Assembly (NCBI GenBank): GCA_034440495.1
Contig: JAWXCE010000036.1
Span: 1-43,467, forward strand
DNA length: 43,467 nucleotides
Direction of reading: 5' to 3'
Source: JAWXCE01 sp034440495
GTDB taxonomy: Bacteria > Pseudomonadota > Alphaproteobacteria > Rhizobiales > Rhodomicrobiaceae
Below, piece after piece: positions 24,250-31,641 of the stretch; within the stretch, counting starts at the first letter, position 1, and each line of letters begins with the position of its first letter. The notes beneath the pieces are model-generated. The model was not told the origin of the DNA, searched no databases, and saw only the letters and a program-made list of their open reading frames with translations. The position numbers and the translations under genes were made by a program.

Positions 24250-24982
24250 GCTTGTGGAAACCGGCGCGACCATAAACGCAGAAACCCGGCTTATTCTCGC
24301 TATCGACTTTGCATCGCCAAAAGCCGCTTCGGAATTCATCATGCGGATCGGCGCTCCGCCCATCGTCTATAAAATCGGGCTGGAGCTGATTTATGCAGGC
24401 GGATTGCCTCTCGTCGCCGAGCTAGTGTCGGCAGGCCGCGAAGTTTTTCTCGACGCCAAGCTGCTCGACATTGGCCATACAGTAGAGCGCGCCTGCGCCA
24501 GTGTAGCGGCAATTGGAGCCACGTTTTTGACGGTTCATGCAAGCGATATAAAAACGCTTTGGGCAGCGGTGCGAGGCCGCGAAGGCTCAAATCTAAAATT
24601 GCTCGGCGTTACCGTGCTAACCAACCTCAGCGCTGATGACCTTGCCCAACAGGGGCATCTGGCGACGGCGGAAGAACTGGCGTTACAACGGGCGCAACTG
24701 GCGTTCGATGCGGGCTTTGACGGCGTGATCTCCTCACCCTGGGAAGCCGCAGCCCTGAAGCAACGCTTCGGCCGCGATTTCCTCATCGTCACCCCAGGCA
24801 TCAGGCCGACCGGAGCGGACACCGGCGACCAGTCTCGCGTCATGACGCCATCCGAGGCGCTTTGCGCTGGCGCCGACTATCTGGTAATTGGACGCCCCAT
24901 CACGCAAAGCCCAGACCCGGCCAGGGCGATACAATCCGTTCTCGATGAAATGCAGGCTGCGTTTGCTGTAAAGCCTATATAA
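24239..24982 (+). CDS. pyrF: Orotidine 5'-phosphate decarboxylase
   Basis: PyrF makes UMP in the last step of pyrimidine synthesis. Key residues are visible: LILAIDF near the start, the lysine of VYKIGLEL, the catalytic array FLDAKLLDIGHT (D72, K74, D77), then TVHASD, GVTVLTNLS, and the phosphate-binding TPGIRP with DYLVIGRPIT. No ATG fits. A TTG at 24239 has GGA five bases upstream and overlaps the previous gene; a GTG at 24254 would give a protein five residues shorter. Either way the enzyme core is complete. Confidence 0.92.
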   Translation: MRFKLVETGATINAETRLILAIDFASPKAASEFIMRIGAPPIVYKIGLELIYAGGLPLVAELVSAGREVFLDAKLLDIGHTVERACASVAAIGATFLTVHASDIKTLWAAVRGREGSNLKLLGVTVLTNLSADDLAQQGHLATAEELALQRAQLAFDAGFDGVISSPWEAAALKQRFGRDFLIVTPGIRPTGADTGDQSRVMTPSEALCAGADYLVIGRPITQSPDPARAIQSVLDEMQAAFAVKPI

Positions 24983-25005
24983 ATTCTTCCCGACAGACAC
25001 TACTT

Positions 25006-26007
25006 TCACTCGCCAGTGGCGGTGGGTTTGGCATCCTCCGGCTGCTCTATGTCGGCTGTGGCGGGCGCCTCACTAGCCTGCACGGGAGCACCAATAAGCT
25101 TGGCGCAATCCGCTGGAAGGTCAGCGAGGGTGAGCGGCAGCTTAGGCTTGGGCGGTTTCTGATTAGGGTCAGGCGGGGCGGGAGGCCGCGTCAGCAGCTT
25201 GAACCAGTTGTCGAGTTCGACGCCGCAACCATCGTCACTTCCGAGAGCTGGCTGGTTCATGCAGCCCGTATTACCCACCGGACAAGTGAGCCTAACATGG
25301 AAATGATAATGGTGCCCCCACCAGGGGCGAATTTTGCCGAGCCAGCCCCTATCATCGCCAGCCGCGCCGCATAGCGCTTTTTTGATGACCGGGTGTACGA
25401 AAATACGGGCGACCTCGGGATAGAGTGACGCACGGCGCAAGAGTTTGACATGTCCCGGCGTCCAGAGCTTGCCATTGATGGTGAGTTTGTCATCGCCCAG
25501 CATGGAGTCAGCGGAGATATTCTCCCGCTCTTCGCGTGTGAGTTCTTTCGGCGGCATGGGCTTAAGCCAGATGTCTGCGTCCAGGCCAATCTGGTGGCTG
25601 GCGTGCCCAGTCAGCATCGGCCCGCCCATGGGTTGCGCCATATCGCCGACCAGCAGCCCCGGCCAGCCATCAAGCTGTCGGGCGTCTGTGGCCAGGCGCT
25701 CCACATATTTTACCAGCAGCGGATGCCCCCAGTTGCGATTGCGCGAGAGACGCATGGCCTGCCAGGCGGGGCCGTTCACAGGCAGCATTTTGCCGCCCGC
25801 CATACATCCGCGCGCATAGCCGCCAATCGAGCGCGCCGTCATGGGTACGGCCTGCGCTATACGGCCAAACAGCTCGCGTGCGGGAACAGGTTTAAGGGCC
25901 TGCGCGGCTGCTTTTGGTGTGATTTTCTCCGCTCCGTTCAACCCGTCAGAACTCGCGGCAAACACGGCAAATAACATAACCAGAGTGAAAGCTAATTGAT
26001 GTTGCAT
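25006..26007 (-). CDS. mepA: Penicillin-insensitive murein endopeptidase (MepA, peptidase M74)
   Basis: MepA is a periplasmic zinc enzyme that cleaves D-alanyl-meso-diaminopimelate cross-links. The 333-residue protein has an N-terminal signal (MQHQLAFTLVMLFAVFAASS), the zinc motif SHQIGLDAD (137-145) and the second metal motif HHYHFHVRL, with the paired cysteines CPVGNTGC and DGCG of the family. The C-terminal 50 residues are proline rich (PPAPPDPNQKPPKPK). It converges with pyrF and is divergent from an L,D-transpeptidase gene, so two peptidoglycan-remodelling enzymes share one intergenic region. Confidence 0.93.
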   Translation of the reverse strand: MQHQLAFTLVMLFAVFAASSDGLNGAEKITPKAAAQALKPVPARELFGRIAQAVPMTARSIGGYARGCMAGGKMLPVNGPAWQAMRLSRNRNWGHPLLVKYVERLATDARQLDGWPGLLVGDMAQPMGGPMLTGHASHQIGLDADIWLKPMPPKELTREERENISADSMLGDDKLTINGKLWTPGHVKLLRRASLYPEVARIFVHPVIKKALCGAAGDDRGWLGKIRPWWGHHYHFHVRLTCPVGNTGCMNQPALGSDDGCGVELDNWFKLLTRPPAPPDPNQKPPKPKLPLTLADLPADCAKLIGAPVQASEAPATADIEQPEDAKPTATGE

Positions 26008-26210
26008 TCTAATGTTTCCATAAATCAGTTCTGACGCTGTTCATTACTATAAGCTGCGACTTGAGGTAGCAATTCGAGATCACCACGATTTGATAATGAT
26101 TTCAACAGCCGGACACTGCACAATTGTTGGATTAACAGGTAATCAGGGGACTACAGATATCTGTTGGTTTGTATTGCATTCATCTTTTTAAAACACCTCG
26201 AAAGTAAGCT

Positions 26211-26216
26211 TATAAT
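26211..26216 (+). promoter_or_regulatory. Perfect -10 box upstream of the L,D-transpeptidase gene
   Basis: TATAAT at 26211-26216 lies about 30 bases before the ATG of 26248. The -35 region (about 26188-26193) is poor. A 10-base palindrome, cagatatctg, lies upstream at 26154-26163. The 240-base divergent region (26008-26247) must also carry the mepA promoter, which I could not place. Confidence 0.4.
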
Positions 26217-26247
26217 TATACCAGTTTCGTACATGGAGAAAGTACCG

Positions 26248-26661
26248 ATGTATCGTCTTGCCCTTGTTGTAATAGCCAGTCTGCTCAGCAGCGCCGCTTC
26301 GGCTGGCGTCGTCGCGGAAATCGATAAATCGCAACAGGTGATGACCGTTTATGTGAACGGTTCCTATGCGTATTCGTGGTCGATTTCCACCGGACGGGGC
26401 GGGTACAACACGCCAGTAGGTTCTTTTCGCCCCAAGTTTCTAAGCCGGAATCACCGTTCAAGCCGTTATGGCGGAGCGCCGATGCCATATTCCGTGTTTT
26501 TCCATCGCGGTTACGCAATCCATGGAACTTACGAAGTTCGGGCACTTGGGCGACCAGCCTCGCATGGCTGCATTCGACTGCATCCGGAGAGCGCACGTGA
26601 ATTTTATTCGCTCGTTCAGTCCTATGGACGCGGCGCAACGCGGATCGTTATCCGGCGTTAA
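26248..26661 (+). CDS. L,D-transpeptidase (YkuD domain)
   Basis: Starting at the ATG of 26248, supported by ggagaaag at 26235-26242, the product has 137 residues with a signal peptide (MYRLALVVIASLLSSAASA). The frame can be opened 28 codons further upstream, but that adds a second hydrophobic stretch and no ribosome site. The YkuD catalytic signature is intact: H92 in AIHGTYEV and C108 in SHGCIRL (105-111). Such enzymes form 3-3 cross-links in peptidoglycan or attach outer-membrane proteins to it. It is minimal, with no LysM or peptidoglycan-binding domain, and pairs divergently with mepA. Confidence 0.9.
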   Translation: MYRLALVVIASLLSSAASAGVVAEIDKSQQVMTVYVNGSYAYSWSISTGRGGYNTPVGSFRPKFLSRNHRSSRYGGAPMPYSVFFHRGYAIHGTYEVRALGRPASHGCIRLHPESAREFYSLVQSYGRGATRIVIRR

Positions 26662-26919
26662 AAGAAACGTCCTCTAATTCATTATGGTGTTATTTTTAGA
26701 TGCAAAAATGCGAAACAAAATCTGGGGATCTCCGAACTCGTTTGTCACTTTGTGTGGCATTGATGCGAACTTCAAACGGGGCTGCTGCTCGAAAATAACG
26801 AGCAGTTCTTCGGCGGTTTACAGAGTGTAATACTTGCCGGAAACATCCCGCATTTCTCCCGAGCCGGTTACAAAGCAGGCGTACATCAAGCCGTTTTCCC
26901 GCGACTGAGAGCTATCCGG
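26662..26919. other. Intergenic region between the L,D-transpeptidase and GNAT genes
   Basis: 258 bases between converging genes. On the minus strand the GNAT reading frame continues after its TAA for 33 more codons, including an ATG at 26884-26886, to a second TAA at 26818-26820. A stem is visible at 26788-26805 (gctgctcgaaaataacgagc, imperfect arms gctcg/cgagc). No clear terminator with a T run was found. Confidence 0.35.
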
Positions 26920-27495
26920 TTAAGCTGCGGGTCTAAGGCTTAGGGGAAAATCGAGAACGGCCATTACAAACCCTCGGCTATCGTCCATCACCTCATTCCA
27001 AAGTGACAGATAGGTCGGCATCGCAGGAAGCACACGCCCTTCTACCTCGCCATGATCGAAGTGCAGTTCAGCCGAAAATTTTTTGGCGATGCGCTGCATT
27101 TTACGGTTCTCCGCCAAACAGTTCATGTATAGCCGGGAAATGCCTCGATTGCGCGCCGAGCGCACGAGACGGCCTAAAAGCTCTGATCCTATTCCGCGAT
27201 CCTGGTAATCGCTCTCGACTGAAAAAGCGCCTTCTGCGGTCGTAGAGAAGCCTTCTCCAATCTGACGCATCTCCGCCGCGCCGCGCATCACGCCATCGCG
27301 GTAGTAACCGTAGACCAAACTATTCAAGCTGCTGGTGCGATCGGCATAGTCGCGGATAAAATCATCGCAGGCTGGCATGCCGAAACGAAGTCGGCGGCTT
27401 TCCTTATCCAGTCTGAGCAGGTGGTCGCGGAATTTTTCCAGCTCCGTCGGCCACATTTTCCGTACCATTCCTCCCCAGATCTGAGATTCATACAT
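26920..27495 (-). CDS. GNAT family N-acetyltransferase
   Basis: The open frame is 276 codons, but the ATG at 27493-27495 (MYESQIWGGMVRKMWPTE) is preceded by a strong ribosome site (gaagggg), giving 191 residues and clearing the frame from the divergent vsr gene. The GNAT acetyl-CoA site is at ESDYQDRGIGSELLGRLVRS (motif A, QxxGxG-like QDRGIG), followed by ISRLYMNCLAENRKMQRIA. The N-terminal LLRLDKESRRLRFGM and the end resemble GNAT proteins often found attached to acyl-CoA synthetases. The substrate is unknown. Confidence 0.8.
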   Translation of the reverse strand: MYESQIWGGMVRKMWPTELEKFRDHLLRLDKESRRLRFGMPACDDFIRDYADRTSSLNSLVYGYYRDGVMRGAAEMRQIGEGFSTTAEGAFSVESDYQDRGIGSELLGRLVRSARNRGISRLYMNCLAENRKMQRIAKKFSAELHFDHGEVEGRVLPAMPTYLSLWNEVMDDSRGFVMAVLDFPLSLRPAA

Positions 27496-27676
27496 GCGAT
27501 CCCCTTCCCGGCTTTGTGTCATGGTCGTTATCATTTCATTGATATGGCTGGTGAAAGGTCGCGTAGCAAACGTCGACGACGTCATAGCCCACATGTCGTA
27601 AACGCATGCGGTGTGCCATTTTGTCTTGATGGCTTTAAAGTAACGAGCGTCCGTGCGCTCAACCCTCGGATTGGTG

Positions 27677-28270
27677 ATGCAAACAAAAACCGCGCCGGAC
27701 AAAAAAGCGCTGCGCTCGAAAACGATGCGCACTGTGAAATCCCTAAACACGCGACCGGAGATGGTTGTGCGTCGGCTTATATACGCCTTAGGGCATCGCT
27801 ATAGTCTTCATGCAAGCGATCTGCCGGGCAAACCGGATATCGTCTTCCGCTCGCGCAGGAAGGTTGTGCTTGTTCATGGTTGCTTCTGGGACGGACATGA
27901 CTGCCCCCGTGGCGCCCGTCCGCCAAAGCAGAACGCGGACTATTGGAGCGCCAAAATCGCCCGCAATAAAACCCGCGACGCCGTAACTGCGGCTCAGTTG
28001 ACCCAAATGGGCTGGGCGTCGCTCGTTGTCTGGGAATGCGAAATCAGAGACAAAGATGAGCTTGCCCGCCGCCTACGCAACTTTCTAGGCGACAGCCGCG
28101 CCGCTGTAGACAAGCCCAAGAACGAGCGCGCCGAGCGCGATGCGGTAATAGGCGAACGGGGCAAACCCAATATTGCTCACAATGGCAAGGAACGGCTTGA
28201 CGACGAGCAATGCGGCGATAAACGCGGCAATGAAGCCGACTGCTATCACCCCGGCATCGTCGAAGCTTAA
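27677..28270 (+). CDS. vsr: Very short patch repair (Vsr-type) endonuclease with a non-conserved tail
   Basis: Vsr nicks DNA 5' of T:G mismatches made by deamination of 5-methylcytosine. The core is clear: MRTVKSLNTRPEMVVRRLIY, LPGKPDIVFRSRRKVVLVHG and CFWDGHDC, then SLVVWECEI. Equivalents of the E. coli residues E25, D51, H64, H71, C73 and C117 are present (E28, D54, H67, H74, C76, C121), but the position of H69 is aspartate. I start at the ATG of 27677; the frame also opens at a GTG at 27653. The Vsr core ends near FLG (28090). The last 60 residues run antisense through uppP and are charged and unlike Vsr. No cytosine methylase gene is adjacent. Confidence 0.85.
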   Translation: MQTKTAPDKKALRSKTMRTVKSLNTRPEMVVRRLIYALGHRYSLHASDLPGKPDIVFRSRRKVVLVHGCFWDGHDCPRGARPPKQNADYWSAKIARNKTRDAVTAAQLTQMGWASLVVWECEIRDKDELARRLRNFLGDSRAAVDKPKNERAERDAVIGERGKPNIAHNGKERLDDEQCGDKRGNEADCYHPGIVEA

Positions 28271-28897
28271 GAGATCGCGGTTCTTGTAAGCGTCATAGGC
28301 GAACGCGGCGCCCATTGTGGGCATCGACAGGAAAAACGAAAATTCCGCAGCCGCCCGCCGCTCAAGGCCCAGCAGAAGCCCTCCGATGATCGTGGCGCCC
28401 GAACGCGAAACGCCCGGCACCAGCGCCATCGCCTGCGCGAGACCCACTAGAAAGCCAGTGCGCACGGGCACGTCATCCACAGTCTGATAAAGCACACGCT
28501 TCTGTATGCGTTCGACGATCAATATCACAACGCCACCTACGATGAGCGCTATGGCGACCACCACCGGCGAAAACAACACTGCTTTAATCTGGCTGTGAAA
28601 CGCCGCGCCCAAAATCATGGCGGGAATAAAAGCGGCGACGATGACTGTAGCGAAGCGGCGGGCGGCCGGATCGCTGGGCAAACCGGTCAGCGTTTGCCAA
28701 ATTTTGCGGAAATAAAGCACGACCAGCGCGAGGATGGCCCCGAGCTGAATCATCACCTCAAAGGTTTGTCCCGGCGGCGCTTTAAAGCCTAGCAAATCGA
28801 CAAACAAAATAAGATGGCCCGTTGAGGACACCGGCAGGAATTCCGTCAACCCCTCGATCACGCCAAGCAGGGCGGCAAGCAGGTAGTTTTCCATCAT
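28085..28897 (-). CDS. uppP: Undecaprenyl-diphosphatase (UppP/BacA)
   Basis: This 270-residue integral membrane enzyme recycles the undecaprenyl carrier for peptidoglycan and gives bacitracin resistance. The two catalytic repeats are visible: EGLTEFLPVSSTGHLIL near residue 15 and LVPGVSRSGATIIGGLLLG near 165. About eight hydrophobic segments span the chain, ending LGALVLGLVYSGAAVA. The ribosome site GGAG lies five bases before the ATG pair at 28892-28897. Its 3' end overlaps the vsr frame by 186 bases tail to tail. The protein is of normal length, so the overlap comes from the vsr side. Confidence 0.96.
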   Translation of the reverse strand: MMENYLLAALLGVIEGLTEFLPVSSTGHLILFVDLLGFKAPPGQTFEVMIQLGAILALVVLYFRKIWQTLTGLPSDPAARRFATVIVAAFIPAMILGAAFHSQIKAVLFSPVVVAIALIVGGVVILIVERIQKRVLYQTVDDVPVRTGFLVGLAQAMALVPGVSRSGATIIGGLLLGLERRAAAEFSFFLSMPTMGAAFAYDAYKNRDLLSFDDAGVIAVGFIAAFIAALLVVKPFLAIVSNIGFAPFAYYRIALGALVLGLVYSGAAVA

Positions 28898-29016
28898 GAA
28901 TTCTCCGGAGGGCGCGGGGCGATAGTCCTCCCGCCATTAGACCCTTCCGCAGACACGGTCAACGATGACACTGCCAAATGGCAAACCCGCGCCGCAAGTG
29001 TTGCCACCAGGCCGGA

Positions 29017-29676
29017 TTACGAGAACCCCAAAAGCTTTAAGACTCCGAATATCACCGCGCCGACGGAACCGAGGATGTAAATCGTACCGAGAGCGCCGAG
29101 CACCACGCCGAGCATAATTGCGACGCCATCCTTTTCAATCAATCCGGCCGAAATGCACGCAATTCCGAAAGCGGGGAGGGCGTTGCCGAACGGGATCGGC
29201 GCCATCAGAATAATCGCGATAAAGGCGAGATAAAAACCGAGGATAATTTGCGCGGTGCGGCTTGACATCCAGAGCCAGCGCGGCTTCAGCCATCTCTCCG
29301 TCCAAACAAGAAACTTCGACACGCGCCGAGAAATGGCGGTGAACAGCTCCTGGCTGAGTTTGCGCTTCAGCATGAACTCCGGCAGCCACGGCTGCTTGCG
29401 GCCCCAGACGATCTGAAGCGCGAAGAGCACAATAGGCGCGCCGAGGATAAAGGAAATGCCTGGAATGACAGCGTTAGGTATGGCAAACATAATCATTAGC
29501 ACGCCAAAGCTGCGATCCTTCAGCCCATTCACGATGTTCCGCACCTCGACCTGAGGCGCAATGTTCTCCCGTATCAGCCGGGAAAAGATCGTTGATGTGC
29601 GCTCGACCGCTAAGCTATGTACGAGTGGCTCTGAGGCGGGAGACAAAGATATTTCACCTGGCGATTGAGTGACCAT
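29017..29676 (-). CDS. ExoD family exopolysaccharide synthesis protein
   Basis: From the ATG at 29674-29676 (MVTQSPGEIS) the product has 219 residues; the frame extends 12 codons to a TTG. It matches ExoD of rhizobia: an N-terminal cytoplasmic part with NIVNGLKDRSFGVLMIMFA, then AIPNAVIPGISFILGAPIVL and a further pair of membrane helices near AFIAIILMAPIPFGNALPAF, and a C-terminal hydrophobic segment. exoD was found in Sinorhizobium as a gene affecting exopolysaccharide and alkali tolerance; its biochemical activity is not established. Confidence 0.88.
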   Translation of the reverse strand: MVTQSPGEISLSPASEPLVHSLAVERTSTIFSRLIRENIAPQVEVRNIVNGLKDRSFGVLMIMFAIPNAVIPGISFILGAPIVLFALQIVWGRKQPWLPEFMLKRKLSQELFTAISRRVSKFLVWTERWLKPRWLWMSSRTAQIILGFYLAFIAIILMAPIPFGNALPAFGIACISAGLIEKDGVAIMLGVVLGALGTIYILGSVGAVIFGVLKLLGFS

Positions 29677-29759
29677 GCTTCGCGTTATCCGGGATTTTGC
29701 TTGTGAGAGCAAGATTTAACCCGAACACTGTGTCGAATAAAAGCCAAATCCTTAGCGGT

Positions 29760-31583
29760 TCATGCAGCCTCGCTTTCCTGCATCTCGCTGTTATGCATTG
29801 CTGGCAGTATGCATGTCACAGTGGTGCCTTCCCCAACGCGGCTTTTAATCTCAAGTCGACCGCCGTGAAGCTCCACGATCGATCGGGAAATGGCAAGCCC
29901 TAGACCCGTGCCCTTGTGAACTTTGGCGAACTGGTTTTCCACCTGCTCGAAAGGCCGGCCAAGCCGCGCGATATCCGGCTTCGGAATGCCGACGCCGGTA
30001 TCGGTGATGGCGATGCGCACGGTGCCTTTATAACGATAGGCGCGCACGCTTACCATGCCGCCAACCGGCGTGAACTTGATCGCGTTCGATAGCAGGTTGA
30101 TGACGACCTGTTTAAGGGCGCGGCGGTCGCCCATAATTTCAATGGATTTCGCGCCAGCATGGCTAAGGGCAATGTGACGACGCTCTGCTGTCTGCGCAAC
30201 CACGCGGAAGCTTTCTTCAACGATATCGCCAGATAGAAGCTGCTCCATGACCAACGCCATGCGGCCCGCCTCGATTTTGGACATGTCGAGAATGTCGTTG
30301 ATGACGTCGAGCAGATACTCCCCGCTCTTGTGAATATCCCCGGCGTACTCGACATACTTTTTGTTGCCGATGCGCCCGAACATTTCCTGCGCCATCATTT
30401 CGGAAAAACCGATAATGGCGTTAAGCGGCGTGCGCAGTTCGTGGCTGATGTTGGCGAGAAACTCCGATTTGGAGCGATTGGCAGCCTCCGCGCGGTTTTT
30501 CTCATTCGCGTATTTCTCCGCGAGATCGACCAGCTGGCGCGTTTGGTGCTGAAGCTGATGGCGGGAGGATTCGAGATCGCTGACCGAGGCTTTCAACTCA
30601 CGCTCGCGCTCTGTCAACCGCTGCTCGCTCGTCTTCAGCGCGGTTACGTCTGTCGCAAGGCTGATGAAGCCAACACCCGGCACGTAGCGTTCGCTTATTT
30701 GCACCCAAACGCCCGAAGACAGCCTTTCCATGTAACTTCTCGGGCCAGTCTTCTTCTGCCCCTCCCGGTTTAGCGGCCCTTGAAGCAGCGGCTCACTGCA
30801 AAGCGCCGCGATGGCGTAAAACGTTGCGCCAGCTTTTACGTCCCTCTCGTTCAGGCCATAAAGACTGCGAAACTTCGCGTTGCAAACCGTCAGCCTATCT
30901 TCCTCGTCCCAAACGGCAAACGCCTCCGGGAACGAATCGACCATGGGCAGCAATTTGGCTGGCAGTCCGGTGTTTTGAACGGCGCCGCCGCGCTCGATAA
31001 GAAGGAAGATGAGAGATTTTGCCTTGCCAGCCTCGTCACGCAGGATGCGCCCCTCGACCGCTGCGGTGAGCCATTTGCCGCGCGGCAGGGTTAACAGCAA
31101 ATCCACCTGGAGGCTGTCTTGGCCAGCTTTTAGCGCTTGTGTCAGCGCGGCGTAAAGATCGTCGCCCGGCCGGATATACTCGCGGAACTGCCGGTAGTGG
31201 ACTGACCCGTCATCGCTGCGGGGCTTGAGGTTAAGCTTCGCGATGACGTCTGGCGGGAGTTGCATAGCGCCGCTCATTAATTCCCAACGGCACATCCACG
31301 CGCCGAAATGCTTGAGCGCGGCGTTGCCGTAAAACTCCACGGCTCGGCCGTCCGGCGGTTGGCTTGCGGGGCTGGATACAAGCCTGAGACAGAGCGCGCC
31401 TAGAGCGAACGCCGCAAACCAGATTGCCGTTAGAACCCAAGGGTCAATTGTGGTGAGGCTTTGCGCAATCAGGACGGGGGCTGCCGCCGATGCGCCAGCG
31501 AACAGGCAGGCTGCGCCAACGCGCCAGACCTTCGCCTTGCGCCGGGCGCCGTCGCATCCATTGTCGCTGTTGTTAATGGCCAT
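29760..31583 (-). CDS. Membrane PAS sensor histidine kinase (PleC/DivJ-like arrangement)
   Basis: From the ATG at 31581-31583 (AGG five bases upstream) the product has 607 residues. Two hydrophobic helices near the N-terminus (about 20-85) anchor it. One PAS-like region (about 95-215) and a clearer PAS (about 220-330, FPEAFAVWDEEDRLTVCNAK) precede a coiled coil. The HisKA box FLANISHELRTPLNAIIGF holds the phosphorylated H381, and the ATPase domain has VINLLSNAIKFTP, DTGVGIPK and GTGLGLAIS. There is no receiver domain and no adjacent response regulator, so it is an orphan kinase. The layout resembles the PleC/DivJ cell-cycle kinases, but so do many others. Confidence 0.88.
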   Translation of the reverse strand: MAINNSDNGCDGARRKAKVWRVGAACLFAGASAAAPVLIAQSLTTIDPWVLTAIWFAAFALGALCLRLVSSPASQPPDGRAVEFYGNAALKHFGAWMCRWELMSGAMQLPPDVIAKLNLKPRSDDGSVHYRQFREYIRPGDDLYAALTQALKAGQDSLQVDLLLTLPRGKWLTAAVEGRILRDEAGKAKSLIFLLIERGGAVQNTGLPAKLLPMVDSFPEAFAVWDEEDRLTVCNAKFRSLYGLNERDVKAGATFYAIAALCSEPLLQGPLNREGQKKTGPRSYMERLSSGVWVQISERYVPGVGFISLATDVTALKTSEQRLTERERELKASVSDLESSRHQLQHQTRQLVDLAEKYANEKNRAEAANRSKSEFLANISHELRTPLNAIIGFSEMMAQEMFGRIGNKKYVEYAGDIHKSGEYLLDVINDILDMSKIEAGRMALVMEQLLSGDIVEESFRVVAQTAERRHIALSHAGAKSIEIMGDRRALKQVVINLLSNAIKFTPVGGMVSVRAYRYKGTVRIAITDTGVGIPKPDIARLGRPFEQVENQFAKVHKGTGLGLAISRSIVELHGGRLEIKSRVGEGTTVTCILPAMHNSEMQESEAA

Positions 31584-31641
31584 GCCGCCTGATCGTATAA
31601 TCGAATCAAGCACAGTCTAGCGGAAGCGTAGCCGGAGCGAT

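Noticed and set aside
27496..27750. Longer N-terminus for the GNAT protein
   Set aside because: The internal ATG at 27495 has a strong ribosome site, and the extension overlaps vsr on the other strand.
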